Assembly: GCA_017646015.1 (NCBI GenBank)
Contig: JAGCNI010000109.1
Location: forward strand, 1 to 59,664
From: Lentisphaeria bacterium
Lineage (GTDB): Bacteria > Verrucomicrobiota > Lentisphaeria > Victivallales > UBA1829
Reading direction: 5' to 3'
DNA: 59,664 bases
A program made the translations under genes and the position numbers. Under the pieces are notes generated by a model. The model did no database searches, was not told the origin of the DNA, and was given only the letters and a program-made list of their open reading frames with translations. This document shows positions 36,055 to 44,821 of this stretch, piece after piece. The number at the start of each line of letters is the position of its first letter. The first letter of the stretch is position 1.

Positions 36055-37566
36055 TCAATTCGTTTTGGCTTGGAACGGGCGGTACAGGAAAACTTCATCG
36101 CCCTCTTCAAGTCCTTCTGTGATTTCTACGGCATTATCGCTGGATGCACCGATCTTGACAAAACATTTTTCCGGGCCGGAAAGTTCTTTGCGATACACAA
36201 AAAGCTGTCCACCTTCTTCAAATACTGCTTCGATCGGAACAGAAATCACATTTTCCAGAATTTTGGATACAACTTCCACCTGAACACTCATACCACTGAC
36301 AATTTTCGGATTGCGATCGGCAAAAGAAACAACTGTCCGGTAGATTTTGGGCGTACTCTTATCCCATGGGATCGTATTGACCGGCAGGGATGCGATCGTG
36401 GAAATCTGACCGTTGATCTTGATCTCCGGCAAGGATTCTGGCGTGATATGGACCTTATCCCCGATGGAGACTTTGGAACGGTACTGTTCCGGCAGATTCA
36501 CGTCCACGATCATCTGACTCATGTCCGGGATCGTGATAATGACCTGTTTACGTCTGCCGTCCATCCCGACTTTGACTTCCGGATTTCCCCAGATACGGTC
36601 AGGGTCACCGTACGTAACGATCCCGTCAACAGGGGCGATCAGAGTCATCATGGGCACCCATGAAGAGTGACGTCTGAACTGCCGTTCATTATTGCGGATC
36701 GTGATTTCCAAACGGTAGATCTGATTATTCTTCTGAGTCAGGAGAGACTGAGTCCGGACTCTGGTCTTTTCATAACCGAGTTTCGCCTGAGCCAGTTTGT
36801 TGCGTAAATCTTTGAGTTTGTTGGGATAGGTATAACGTTTGAACAGTTTTTTTGCCAACAGAGCAGAATTGAGCTTGGTTTCAGCGGCTTCCAATTTCTG
36901 TTTGGCTTTTTCCACATTCTTCTTGGCAGTTTCCTCCGCTGCAGAATCGGCGAAAATACTGTTGTCAAAATCATTCTTGGCGGTTGTATATTCTTCTTTG
37001 GCTTCATCACGCTCTTTTTCAGCATCCGAAACAGCAAGAGTCTGAGTATCACGGTCCCGGGGACCTTCCAACCGGACATAACGGCTGTATGCGTCCTGAC
37101 ACTCTGTCACTTTATCCCGGGCGGTACGCAAATCTTCTTTATTGGTACTGATCAGAACTTCCCGTTCTTCTTTGGCAATGGCAAGGTCTTTCTTGGTCTG
37201 CTCGATCGTCAATTTATAATCATCGACACGCAACAGCAGATCAGCAGTTTCAAACTCGGCGACAACATCGCCTTTTTTAACTTTGGAGTTTTCATCAACG
37301 ACTTTGACCAGTTTTGTTCCGAAAGGTGCTTCCAATGCAAGTTTGTGTTTGACCTTAGCGTTCACACTACCGCGAAGCATGATCCCGATCACCAGACGTC
37401 CCCGTTTCACCGGGTAAATACGGTCCGGTGCTTTTCCGGAATTCTTCGCTGCTGTAGCCTTTTGGGCACGGATTTTTTTCACATAGAAGAAACCACCGGC
37501 ACAGGCTGCGATCAAAAGCACCAGAAGAATGACAAATGTTTTTCTGCTTGGCTTTTTCAGCTTCAT
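36055..37566 (-). CDS. HlyD/MacA-type periplasmic adaptor with long coiled coil, 503 aa
   Basis: One N-terminal membrane anchor (residues 9-28). A lipoyl half-motif (about 65-115), a long Lys/Glu/Ala-rich coiled-coil hairpin (about 115-300), the second lipoyl half with LIAPVDGIVTYGDP, then beta-barrel and membrane-proximal domains ending in GLEEGDEVFLYRPF. Adaptors of this family bridge the inner-membrane pump to an outer-membrane channel. It is longer than MacA (about 370 aa), chiefly in the hairpin, which would suit a partner other than TolC. It lies 3 bp after the secretin and 6 bp before the ATPase. Confidence 0.88.
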   Translation of the reverse strand: MKLKKPSRKTFVILLVLLIAACAGGFFYVKKIRAQKATAAKNSGKAPDRIYPVKRGRLVIGIMLRGSVNAKVKHKLALEAPFGTKLVKVVDENSKVKKGDVVAEFETADLLLRVDDYKLTIEQTKKDLAIAKEEREVLISTNKEDLRTARDKVTECQDAYSRYVRLEGPRDRDTQTLAVSDAEKERDEAKEEYTTAKNDFDNSIFADSAAEETAKKNVEKAKQKLEAAETKLNSALLAKKLFKRYTYPNKLKDLRNKLAQAKLGYEKTRVRTQSLLTQKNNQIYRLEITIRNNERQFRRHSSWVPMMTLIAPVDGIVTYGDPDRIWGNPEVKVGMDGRRKQVIITIPDMSQMIVDVNLPEQYRSKVSIGDKVHITPESLPEIKINGQISTIASLPVNTIPWDKSTPKIYRTVVSFADRNPKIVSGMSVQVEVVSKILENVISVPIEAVFEEGGQLFVYRKELSGPEKCFVKIGASSDNAVEITEGLEEGDEVFLYRPFQAKTN

Positions 37567-37569
37567 AGG

Positions 37570-39096
37570 TTATTTCCCTTCAGTCTTGGAGGCTTCCTGT
37601 TCTTTCGGGAGATTCAATTTACGCGGACCGGGGCGTTTTTCCTCTCCGGCACGGACTCCATCCCAGGAGGGGAACTCAAATTCCGGATTCCAGATCGAAT
37701 CCCAGGAGAAAAATGATTTCTGATCTTTGACTTCCGCTTTGCTCTTGACATTGAACAAGGTTCCGGAATCACGCAGGGCTCTGCCGGCATCCTGGATCAC
37801 GGCTGCAGAATTTTCAGGATCGATCATCACAGCATACGGAGAATCAAGAATGTGGATCTTCATAAAGAAAAGAAGCTGTTTGTCATTGACCGTGGCGGAT
37901 TTCGCTGTAAACAATTCTCCGATCAACGGCAGATCACTGATGAACGGAACTTTGCGGAGACGTTCGATCGTTTCACTGGAGTACAAACCTCCCAGCATGA
38001 TGATCTCTCCGTCAGCCGCTGTCAAAGTCGTGGAAATATTACGGATCGACACAACAGGAACTGTACTTCTGGCTTCCTGTGTTTCAAATGCCTGATAACG
38101 GACAGCCTGAATAATTTCAGGTTTGATTTCCAGACGAACAGTATCATTATTGATGATCACCGGCTTGATGCTCAGATTGATACCGGTCTTTTTGAACTTG
38201 ATATTCTGAGAAACAGCACTGTTGGTAACAGCAGCTTCCGCATACGGGATCTCCTCCCCGGTCGTCATCTTGGCTTCCGCTCCAAGATCAGCAATAATAT
38301 TCGGAGAAGCAAGGATCTTCGCATCCGTACTGGTGGAAAGCCAATTCAGGGCAAGCTGCAACTGACGGTATCCGCCGTCAGAATAAACTTTGGAGACCGG
38401 GAAGAAGTTGAATCCGGATGCCTGCCCGGAATTGTTGTCCTGACCCGGATTGCTCAAACTGAAACCATACGTATCGATCGCCCCCGTCTTGCCGTCTTTC
38501 TGGGAATACTGAACCTGAACGTCGCGTTCTTCTCCCTGTTCAATCAGAATTTCAACGATCTGTGTTTCCACAAGGATCTGCGGCTGAGGATGATCCAAAG
38601 CAACCAAAGCCTTCTTCACCGCTTCGGAACGATCTTTGAGCATATTGATGATAACCATGTTCTGACTTTCAGAAATTTCCACAGTTCCATCTTCACCGAC
38701 CAATCCTTCGATCGCATCCAAGGCTTTCTGGTTCGCCTGCATGAAACGTAAACGGTAAATGATCAGAGTACGTGCAGGAGAAAGAGCATCCTTGGCAGCA
38801 ATATCATGAACAGACATATAAGGAGGAAGCGGTTTGAATTCTTTTGTCTGAATAATCGGCTGGGATGCCCCTTTAAAAAGAGCTTCCAGACGTTTGACAA
38901 CCGCCATTTTTCCTGAATTCGGAGCAAAATTGGAAGAAGTCCGGTTCAATTCATTCACGGCACGGGCTTTTCCATCCTGTCCGACATTCTGACCTTGTTT
39001 TTCTGCGGCAGTAAGAGAAAATATCCCGGCCACACCCAATAAAAGAAACATACTGGCATACCGGAACACACATTTTTGAATTGATAAAAATGACAT
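37570..39096 (-). CDS. Secretin-family outer membrane protein (GspD/PulD-like), 508 aa
   Basis: Signal peptide (cleavage near Thr-Ala-Ala, residue 31). One N1-type ring domain (about 105-175: IIYRLRFMQANQKALDAI, then a VIINMLKDRSEAV helix, ending in DHPQPQILVETQIVEI), then the secretin beta-barrel domain with the signature VPFISDLPLIGELF. A 75-residue tail rich in charged residues and Pro ends the protein, possibly a pilotin-binding S-domain. Secretins are giant outer-membrane channels of type II, III and type IV pilus systems. Here no GspE/F/G or pilus gene is near; the partners are an adaptor and a MacAB-like pump. Confidence 0.88.
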   Translation of the reverse strand: MSFLSIQKCVFRYASMFLLLGVAGIFSLTAAEKQGQNVGQDGKARAVNELNRTSSNFAPNSGKMAVVKRLEALFKGASQPIIQTKEFKPLPPYMSVHDIAAKDALSPARTLIIYRLRFMQANQKALDAIEGLVGEDGTVEISESQNMVIINMLKDRSEAVKKALVALDHPQPQILVETQIVEILIEQGEERDVQVQYSQKDGKTGAIDTYGFSLSNPGQDNNSGQASGFNFFPVSKVYSDGGYRQLQLALNWLSTSTDAKILASPNIIADLGAEAKMTTGEEIPYAEAAVTNSAVSQNIKFKKTGINLSIKPVIINNDTVRLEIKPEIIQAVRYQAFETQEARSTVPVVSIRNISTTLTAADGEIIMLGGLYSSETIERLRKVPFISDLPLIGELFTAKSATVNDKQLLFFMKIHILDSPYAVMIDPENSAAVIQDAGRALRDSGTLFNVKSKAEVKDQKSFFSWDSIWNPEFEFPSWDGVRAGEEKRPGPRKLNLPKEQEASKTEGK

Positions 39097-39376
39097 CGTT
39101 CAAAATCCTGTAGTTAAAAGTTATAAATCGTTTTTATTTCTATGGTAATTTACTCCATTTTTTTATAAATGCAAATAATAATCAACAGGATTGTTAAGAT
39201 ATTGTTAAGAAAAAAAATGTTTGATCCTCTCCCCTTGAAATGGAGACAGAATGTGAAAAATCAAAAAAAATCGAAAAAAAATCAAAAATCCGCTTGAAAA
39301 ATCAAAAAGAGAGTATAGATTACTGATATCGCGAAGATGATATGATGTGAAAAAAATCGCAAATATCAATTTCAGC
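39097..39376. other. Intergenic region between secretin operon and tRNA-Asp
   Basis: A 280-bp gap holding the divergent promoters of the secretin operon (minus) and tRNA-Asp (plus). A possible plus promoter is TTGAAA near 39295 with TAGATT 16 bp later. The rest is A/T-rich with repeated AAAAATC words and a GTTAAGATATTGTTAAG repeat; no ORF or clear hairpin was found. Confidence 0.5.
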
Positions 39377-39453
39377 GGGGATGTAGCTCAACTGGTTAGA
39401 GTGCCACCCTGTCACGGTGGATGTTGCGGGTTCGAGTCCCGTCATTCCCGCCA
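39377..39453 (+). tRNA. tRNA-Asp (anticodon GTC)
   Basis: 77 nt with encoded CCA. Acceptor GGGGATG pairs with CATTCCC (one G-T), D-arm GCTCAACTGGTTAGAGT, anticodon stem CCACC/GGTGG with loop CTGTCAC (anticodon 39411-39413), T-arm GCGGGTTCGAGTCCCGT, discriminator G, as required for Asp. Confidence 0.97.
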
Positions 39454-39470
39454 TTTTTTTTGCTTGCATC

Positions 39471-40364
39471 ATGGAACGGATTTTACAACACTTTCTCGGA
39501 TATATCTCGCTCGAACGCGGTTTATCACGCAATTCCACAGAGGCTTATAACTCTGATCTCATTGATTTTATCGATTTTCTCAAACAAAATTCAATTCACG
39601 GTTTCCCGTCTGTTTCCAGAGATGATATACTCGACTATCTCTGCTTCTGTAAAGAGAAAGAGATGGAATCATCCACAATCGCAAGAAGACTGGTCGCAAT
39701 CAAAGTTTTCTTCCGCTATCTCGCACAGGAAAGAATTATCCGGGCTGACATCACGGATGTTATGGACTCCCCGAAATTATGGCGGATCCTTCCGGAATTT
39801 GTCACCCCGGAAGAAGTGGACGCTCTGCTCGCCGCATTTCCTGCATCCGGAAAAGATCCGCTCCTGTTCCGGAATCGCTGTATCCTCGAAGTAATGTACG
39901 CATGCGGACTCCGGGTTTCTGAAACTGCCGATCTGACTGTCAGCAACCTCAATTTCGATGAAAATGTCTTGCGTACATGCGGTAAAGGCACAAAAGAACG
40001 GATCGTCCCCATGGGAAGAACTGCAGTTTCTCTCCTGAAACGTTATTTGGAACAGGTGCGCCCGTTATTGATGAAAAAAGGAAATGAAACGGCGTTATTT
40101 CTTTCCATCCGGGGGAGACAGCTTGACAGAGTCCGGATTTGGGGCGTAGTCAAAGAAGCAGCACAGATTGCAAACATCCATAAAAATATCCACCCGCATA
40201 CACTGCGCCACTCTTTTGCAAGTCATCTTCTGGAAAACGGAGCGGATCTGCGCGTGATCCAGGAAATGCTCGGTCATGCAGATATCAGTACAACTCAGAT
40301 TTATACCCATGTGGATCAACGCCGCCTGATCGCGGTTCATAAACAATTTCATCCGAGAGCATAA
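39471..40364 (+). CDS. xerD: Tyrosine recombinase XerD/XerC
   Basis: Resolves chromosome dimers at dif before division. N-terminal SAM-like DNA-binding domain (residues 1-95) and a catalytic domain with Arg148 (ACGLRVSE), Lys172 (CGKGTKER), His243 and Arg246 (HPHTLRHSFASHLL), His269 (LGHADISTT) and Tyr278 (QIYTHV). 297 aa is the usual length. It starts 17 nt after the tRNA-Asp CCA without a clear SD, so its mRNA probably starts with or is cut from the tRNA transcript. Only one base separates it from apbE. Housekeeping rather than phage-like: no excisionase or att repeat nearby. Confidence 0.92.
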   Translation: MERILQHFLGYISLERGLSRNSTEAYNSDLIDFIDFLKQNSIHGFPSVSRDDILDYLCFCKEKEMESSTIARRLVAIKVFFRYLAQERIIRADITDVMDSPKLWRILPEFVTPEEVDALLAAFPASGKDPLLFRNRCILEVMYACGLRVSETADLTVSNLNFDENVLRTCGKGTKERIVPMGRTAVSLLKRYLEQVRPLLMKKGNETALFLSIRGRQLDRVRIWGVVKEAAQIANIHKNIHPHTLRHSFASHLLENGADLRVIQEMLGHADISTTQIYTHVDQRRLIAVHKQFHPRA

Positions 40365-40365
40365 T

Positions 40366-41376
40366 ATGAATAAAAAAAATTTTTTCATGCTTTTCATACT
40401 GCCTCTGCTCGTTCTCACTTTGACTTTCTTTTTCTGTTTCCGGGAACGGACAATTTTTCTCAAAAGACAATTTCCGGTCATGGGTACGATTGCTGAAATC
40501 ACGATCTACGGTAAAGATCACGCTGAACTTGAAACGATTATGAATGAAGCACAGGCAAAAATTTATGCCATCCAGAATATCTGTAATACATTTGCAAAAA
40601 ACAGCGAACTTTCAGCTGTCAATCAAAACGCTTTTCAAAAAGAAATTCTCTGTTCTCCTCTGCTTTGGGAAATCTTTTACGAATCCGATAAATTCCACTC
40701 TTTCAGCAATGGAACTTTTGATGTCACGATCAAACCACTGATGACTCTCTGGGGATTTTACAGAAAACGCAACGCCCTCCCCTCCGGAACAGAAATTGCA
40801 GATACAATGAAAAAAACAGGCTGGAATAAAGTCAAACTTGATCCGCAAAAACATTCGATCCGTTTTCTGATCCCCGAAATCCAACTTGATCTCGGCGGAA
40901 TTGCCAAAGGATTCGCTCTGGATCAAACCGTTTCCCTGCTCCTCCATAAAGGGATCCGCCGGGGATTGGTCAATCTCGGAGGAAATATCCGTTGTTTCAC
41001 AGATGATACCCCCTTCAAAATCGGAATACGCGATCCAAAACATGCGGAATTGGTCATACAGGATCTGCAACTGAAAAATAAAAGCGTCGCCACCAGCGGA
41101 AATTATGAACGGTATGTTGTGATCAACGGCAAACGATATACTCATATCATGAATCCAAAAACAGGGATGCCCGTTTCAGGAATTCTCGCTGTCACCGTGG
41201 TCACCCCCCGGGGCGTGGATTCAGATGCACTTTCCACAACCATCTTTATCCAAGGGGAAAAAATCATTCCGGAGGTACTGAAAAATTTTCCGGATACATG
41301 GATCATGCTGATCCGGGAAAATCCGGAAAATCCGGAAAAATTACAGATCAGAAAATTCGGAATTTTCGTACCGTAA
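40366..41376 (+). CDS. apbE: FAD:protein FMN transferase
   Basis: Attaches FMN to Thr of periplasmic or membrane redox proteins such as Rnf and Nqr subunits. One N-terminal membrane anchor (residues 5-24). Motifs: RQFPVMGTIAEI, FDVTIKPLMTLWGF, LDLGGIAKGFALD, VNLGGNIRC, SGNYERY and THIMNPKTGMPV, ending with GVDSDALSTTIF (metal-binding Asp/Thr). 336 aa is normal. The lipobox often seen in this family is not clear here (FFFC), so a membrane anchor is more likely. No Rnf or Nqr genes in the window. Confidence 0.93.
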   Translation: MNKKNFFMLFILPLLVLTLTFFFCFRERTIFLKRQFPVMGTIAEITIYGKDHAELETIMNEAQAKIYAIQNICNTFAKNSELSAVNQNAFQKEILCSPLLWEIFYESDKFHSFSNGTFDVTIKPLMTLWGFYRKRNALPSGTEIADTMKKTGWNKVKLDPQKHSIRFLIPEIQLDLGGIAKGFALDQTVSLLLHKGIRRGLVNLGGNIRCFTDDTPFKIGIRDPKHAELVIQDLQLKNKSVATSGNYERYVVINGKRYTHIMNPKTGMPVSGILAVTVVTPRGVDSDALSTTIFIQGEKIIPEVLKNFPDTWIMLIRENPENPEKLQIRKFGIFVP

Positions 41377-41381
41377 CAGAT

Positions 41382-42629
41382 TCAAATCCGTAAAAAATCC
41401 GCAGCTGAAGCTCCGGCAAGACGTCCGGATGAAAATGCCCATTGAATGTTATAGCCGCCACAGGGTCCGGTCAGATCCATGATCTCTCCGGCAAAAAACA
41501 AGCCGGGAATCAAACGACTCTGCAAAGTTGCCGGATCGATCTCTTTCAAAGAGATACCCCCGCGCATTGCCATTGCTTTACTGAAAGGTCCTGCCCCGGT
41601 CAAAGTCAATTCACAACCGCCAGCCATTATACATAACATCCTGCGGGAAACAGCCGATAATGTCGCCGTTTTAGCTTCCGGACAATTACACAAACGGCAC
41701 AAGGTTTCTGCAACCGAACGGGGCAGAAATTCACTCAAAACAGAACGCACAAGACGTTTTCCATCTTTCACCCGGCACTCATCCAGAAGATCCTCCCAGA
41801 ACGCTGCATTTTTCCCGGCACAGAAAGAAAGCACCAATTTGGCATTGCCTTTCCGCTCACAGAGAGATGCCGCTTCTCCGGCAAGATCAAGAGCAGGAAA
41901 GCCGGAAAGTCCACTGTGGGTAAAAAGAAGACTGCCCCGGGTATGAAAAGTATCCCGTCCGGATTGCAGTTTCAATTCAGCATCCGGCAATGTCACTCCG
42001 GCAAGCGAACCAACCCACGGCTCAGCGATCAACAGCGGCGCAACAGCCGGCAGAGGTTTGATAAGCTTATGCCCCAGAGATTCCGCCAGACGCAATCCTT
42101 TCATTGTCCCCAATCCCTGCCAGGCACATCCTCCGGCTGCCAGAATCACACTCCGGCAGGAGATTTGTGTTCCATCCGCAAGAGAAACCCCGCACACGCC
42201 CGTTGTATCCGCATCAATTCCGATGACTTCACAACAGGTTCGGATCTCAACGCCGGATTCCCTTTGAAACAAATCCAATATATCACGTGCCCTGCCCGAA
42301 GCAGGAAAATAAAAAAAGGAATCCGTCAGAGTCGTTTTCAAATCATGGCTGTGAAAGAAATCCAACAGCCATTCTTTCGGAGCAAAACGAAGTGCATTCC
42401 GCATGAATGCCCCCTGTCTTCCGAATTTCTGCATGAAAGAATTTTCATCAAGAACATTGGAAAAATTACAACGTCCGCCACCGCTGGCAAGCAACTTCAA
42501 AGCAGGACGATCCAGACGTTCCAGAATCAGAGGTTTTATATTCTGTCCGGCAAGAGCAAGCGCGGCAGAAAGTCCGGCAGGACCGGAACCGATGATCACA
42601 CAGGGAAAAGTTTCGGAGGTAATATTCAT
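41382..42629 (-). CDS. BaiN/HI0933-family FAD-dependent oxidoreductase
   Basis: Flavoprotein with FAD motif VIIGSGPAGLSAALALAGQ, the family mark LLASGGGRCNFSN, SVILAAGGCAW, and the C-terminal GLFFAGEIMDLTGPCGGYNIQWAFSSGRLAG. 415 aa. Members reduce double bonds or are orphan flavoenzymes; the substrate is unknown. The start at 42629 was chosen because an upstream in-frame ATG at 42659 lies inside the tsf terminator stem. It thus starts only a few bases after that terminator, so read-through or a promoter within it is needed. Confidence 0.88.
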   Translation of the reverse strand: MNITSETFPCVIIGSGPAGLSAALALAGQNIKPLILERLDRPALKLLASGGGRCNFSNVLDENSFMQKFGRQGAFMRNALRFAPKEWLLDFFHSHDLKTTLTDSFFYFPASGRARDILDLFQRESGVEIRTCCEVIGIDADTTGVCGVSLADGTQISCRSVILAAGGCAWQGLGTMKGLRLAESLGHKLIKPLPAVAPLLIAEPWVGSLAGVTLPDAELKLQSGRDTFHTRGSLLFTHSGLSGFPALDLAGEAASLCERKGNAKLVLSFCAGKNAAFWEDLLDECRVKDGKRLVRSVLSEFLPRSVAETLCRLCNCPEAKTATLSAVSRRMLCIMAGGCELTLTGAGPFSKAMAMRGGISLKEIDPATLQSRLIPGLFFAGEIMDLTGPCGGYNIQWAFSSGRLAGASAADFLRI

Positions 42630-42640
42630 TGCAGAACCAT

Positions 42641-42673
42641 TAAAAAAGCCCGTTTCCAAAATAGAAACGGGCT
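42641..42673 (-). terminator. Terminator of rpsB-tsf
   Basis: On the minus strand AGCCCGTTTC (42673-42664), loop TATTTTG, GAAACGGGCT (42656-42647), followed by TTTTTA. Perfect 10-bp stem. Confidence 0.92.
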
Positions 42674-42710
42674 GATAAAATCAGAATTCAGTCAGGATTC
42701 AACTGATTTC

Positions 42711-43517
42711 TCAGAGTTCCTGCCCGACTTCCCAACGGATAAAACGTTTGACGGTCATCTTGGGAGCGATTTTTGCAAGAGTGGTCTTGTCATCATGAAT
42801 CCACGGCTGATTGACGAGGCAGATTTCAGAGTACCACTTGTTGATCTTACCGTCAACGATTTTGTCAACGATATTGGCAGGTTTGCCCTGGATCTGAGCT
42901 GCAGCGATTTCTCTTTCTTTAGCGATTGCTTCAGCAGGAACTTCGCAGGAGCAGACATAAGAGGGTTTGAAAGCAGCGATGTGCATGCAGATGGAGTTGA
43001 GATCGAGATCAGCGGGGACTTCGCCTTCGACATCAACGACAACACCGATTTTACCGCCGAGGTGGAGGTAAGAACCGACTTTACCGGCTGTTTCATAGCG
43101 GTAAGCGCGGCGGAGCTGCATGTTTTCACCGATTGTAGCAATCATCTGAGTGAGGTTGGCAGCTTCGATTTCCTGAGCTTTAGCGGTGATATCGCCATCG
43201 CCGGATGTTGCAGCGAGAATGCGTGCAGCAGCAGCTTTGACGTATTCGAAGAATTTTTCGTTTTTAGCAACGAAGTCTGTTTCGGAAAGAACTTCAACGA
43301 TCACAGCGGCATTGCCTTCTGCAACGATGAAGATTTTACCTTCTTTGACCTGACGTTCAGCGCGTTTGCCAGCTTTGGCAACCCCTGCTTTACGCAGGAA
43401 TTCAATAGCGGCATCCATATTGCCATCAGTTTCCTGAAGAGCTTTTTTGCACTCCATCATACCCGCGTCAGTTTTATCGCGGAGTTCCTTAACCATGGAA
43501 GCGGTAATAGCAGCCAT
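42711..43517 (-). CDS. tsf: Translation elongation factor Ts
   Basis: Nucleotide exchange factor for EF-Tu. N-terminal UBA-like domain with VKELRDKTDAGMMECKKAL, FLRKAG, then the EF-Tu-contact motif ETDFVAKNEKF and a core domain. 268 aa, typical. It lies 13 bp after rpsB, the usual order, and is followed by a terminator. Codon use is strongly biased (GCA/GCG, few rare codons), which suits a highly expressed gene and gives long false ORFs on the other strand. Confidence 0.97.
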   Translation of the reverse strand: MAAITASMVKELRDKTDAGMMECKKALQETDGNMDAAIEFLRKAGVAKAGKRAERQVKEGKIFIVAEGNAAVIVEVLSETDFVAKNEKFFEYVKAAAARILAATSGDGDITAKAQEIEAANLTQMIATIGENMQLRRAYRYETAGKVGSYLHLGGKIGVVVDVEGEVPADLDLNSICMHIAAFKPSYVCSCEVPAEAIAKEREIAAAQIQGKPANIVDKIVDGKINKWYSEICLVNQPWIHDDKTTLAKIAPKMTVKRFIRWEVGQEL

Positions 43518-43530
43518 TATTCAATTCTCC

Positions 43531-44481
43531 TTATTCAGCTTTGGTTTCAGCGGCTTCTTCAGCTTTGGGAGCTGCTTTTTTAGGAGCCGGTTTGCGGGGA
43601 GCTTTTTTACGGGGAGCTTCTTCGCCTTCGAGTTTTGCTTTCACATCAGCTTCATCGACTTTGATGCCGTCAGCTGCCGGTTTGCGGGACGGGCGTTTGG
43701 AAGAAGCAGGACGTTTTGCGCCTTTGCGTGCGCCTTTGTCTTCTTTTGCTTTTTCAGCTGCGAGAGCATCAGCTTTCGCTTTTTCTTCAGCAGCTTTGCG
43801 GCCCCAGATTTCGGAAGCATCTTTAATGGTTTCGATGAAAGTATCCATGATCACTTTGATGGATTTCACAGCGTCATCGTTCGCTGCGATCGGGTAATCA
43901 ATGTTTTCCGGGTTGCCGTTGGTGTCAACGATAGCAACGATCGGAATATTGAGTTTGCGAGCTTCTTTGACAGCGATTTCATCGTGGCAGACGTCGATAA
44001 CGACAACGACATCCGGCAGTTTTTTCATGGTTGCGATACCATCGAGGTCGCGATGCAGTTTTTCAGCAGTACGGGAAAGAACAGCGATTTCTTTTTTCTT
44101 CAAAGAGGTATTTTCATCGCTGATGGTGGCATCGATTTCCTGCATTTTGCGGATGGATTTGCGGATTGTGGTGTTGTTGGTCAGAGTACCACCCATCCAG
44201 CGTTCCATCATGTAGTACATATCAGTTGCTTCAGCAGCTTCGCGAACGATCTGCTGTGCCTGACGTTTGGTTCCGACGAAGAGGATTTTTCCGCCGTTGA
44301 CAACAGAACGCTGCAAGAAATTGCAGGCATCGGCGATCTGATAGATCGTTTTGGTGATGTCGATGATGGAGATACCGTTTTTGGAACCGTACACGAATTC
44401 TTTCATTTTCGGGTTCCAGCGTTTTGTCTGATGTCCAAAATGACATCCGGCTTCGAGAAGATCTTTTACTGTGAGCGCCAT
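43531..44481 (-). CDS. rpsB: Ribosomal protein S2 with long Ala/Lys-rich tail
   Basis: Starts MALTVKDLLEAGCHFGHQTKRWNPKM, the S2 signature, with AAAGGCGG in front; a longer frame back to 44547 has no SD. The S2 body covers about residues 1-225, ending near SEIWGRKAA. The last ~90 residues are a low-complexity extension of Lys, Ala, Pro, Glu and Arg. Total 316 aa against about 240 in E. coli. First gene of rpsB-tsf. Confidence 0.96.
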   Translation of the reverse strand: MALTVKDLLEAGCHFGHQTKRWNPKMKEFVYGSKNGISIIDITKTIYQIADACNFLQRSVVNGGKILFVGTKRQAQQIVREAAEATDMYYMMERWMGGTLTNNTTIRKSIRKMQEIDATISDENTSLKKKEIAVLSRTAEKLHRDLDGIATMKKLPDVVVVIDVCHDEIAVKEARKLNIPIVAIVDTNGNPENIDYPIAANDDAVKSIKVIMDTFIETIKDASEIWGRKAAEEKAKADALAAEKAKEDKGARKGAKRPASSKRPSRKPAADGIKVDEADVKAKLEGEEAPRKKAPRKPAPKKAAPKAEEAAETKAE

Positions 44482-44645
44482 TTGGTGCCGCCTTTCTTTT
44501 TTACGTTGCTTTTTTACCGGATTTTTTCTCGTTTTCTGATCCGGCAAGACAACCTTGCTGTTTTTGTGTAATGTACGTCCTCCGGTTGGTTTATTTGAGG
44601 AACGATTCCGCCCTGCGAAATCCGTACACGAACACGAATAAGCAT

Positions 44646-44675
44646 ATAATATACAATACTTTTTTGAAATTACAA
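44646..44675 (-). promoter_or_regulatory. Promoter of rpsB-tsf
   Basis: On the minus strand TTGTAA (44675-44670), 18-bp spacer, TATTAT (44651-44646). It gives a leader of about 160 nt before rpsB, long enough for S2 autoregulation; no known leader motif was identified by eye. Confidence 0.6.
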
Positions 44676-44723
44676 CTCCTTTCAGAAAAAAAAAGTTATT
44701 TTCCTGAGTTTTTCTGAAAGGAG
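44676..44723. repeat. 15-bp perfect inverted repeat abutting the rpsB -35 box
   Basis: CTCCTTTCAGAAAAA (44676-44690) and TTTTTCTGAAAGGAG (44709-44723), 18-nt spacer. The inner edge of the repeat adjoins the -35 at 44670-44675. It could be a protein-binding site, an UP-like element or a terminator for transcripts coming from tkt. Confidence 0.8.
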
Positions 44724-44727
44724 CGAA

Positions 44728-44813
44728 ATAAATTTACTCCACCGGAGACGGAAGAGACCGGCTCAGATGGAGTAAAAAATTTCATTCACTGAATCATGCA
44801 CACCGGGTGCATG
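44728..44813 (-). terminator. Hairpins downstream of transketolase
   Basis: Just after the tkt stop is CATGCAC/GTGCATG (44795-44801 with 44807-44813). Further on is a longer stem TTTACTCCA/TGGAGTAAA (44733-44741 with 44768-44776) with inner CCGG/CCGG, followed on the minus strand by TTTATTTC. The second looks like the terminator. Confidence 0.65.
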
Positions 44814-44821
44814 TCACGATT

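Noticed and set aside
39377..40364. tRNA plus tyrosine recombinase as an integrated element
   Set aside because: The recombinase is a normal XerD, neighbours are housekeeping genes, and no repeated tRNA 3' end or phage gene was seen.
41916..43583. 555-codon plus-strand frame opposite the flavoprotein and tsf
   Set aside because: It runs across two minus-strand genes with strong motifs and a clear terminator, so it is an artefact of codon bias.
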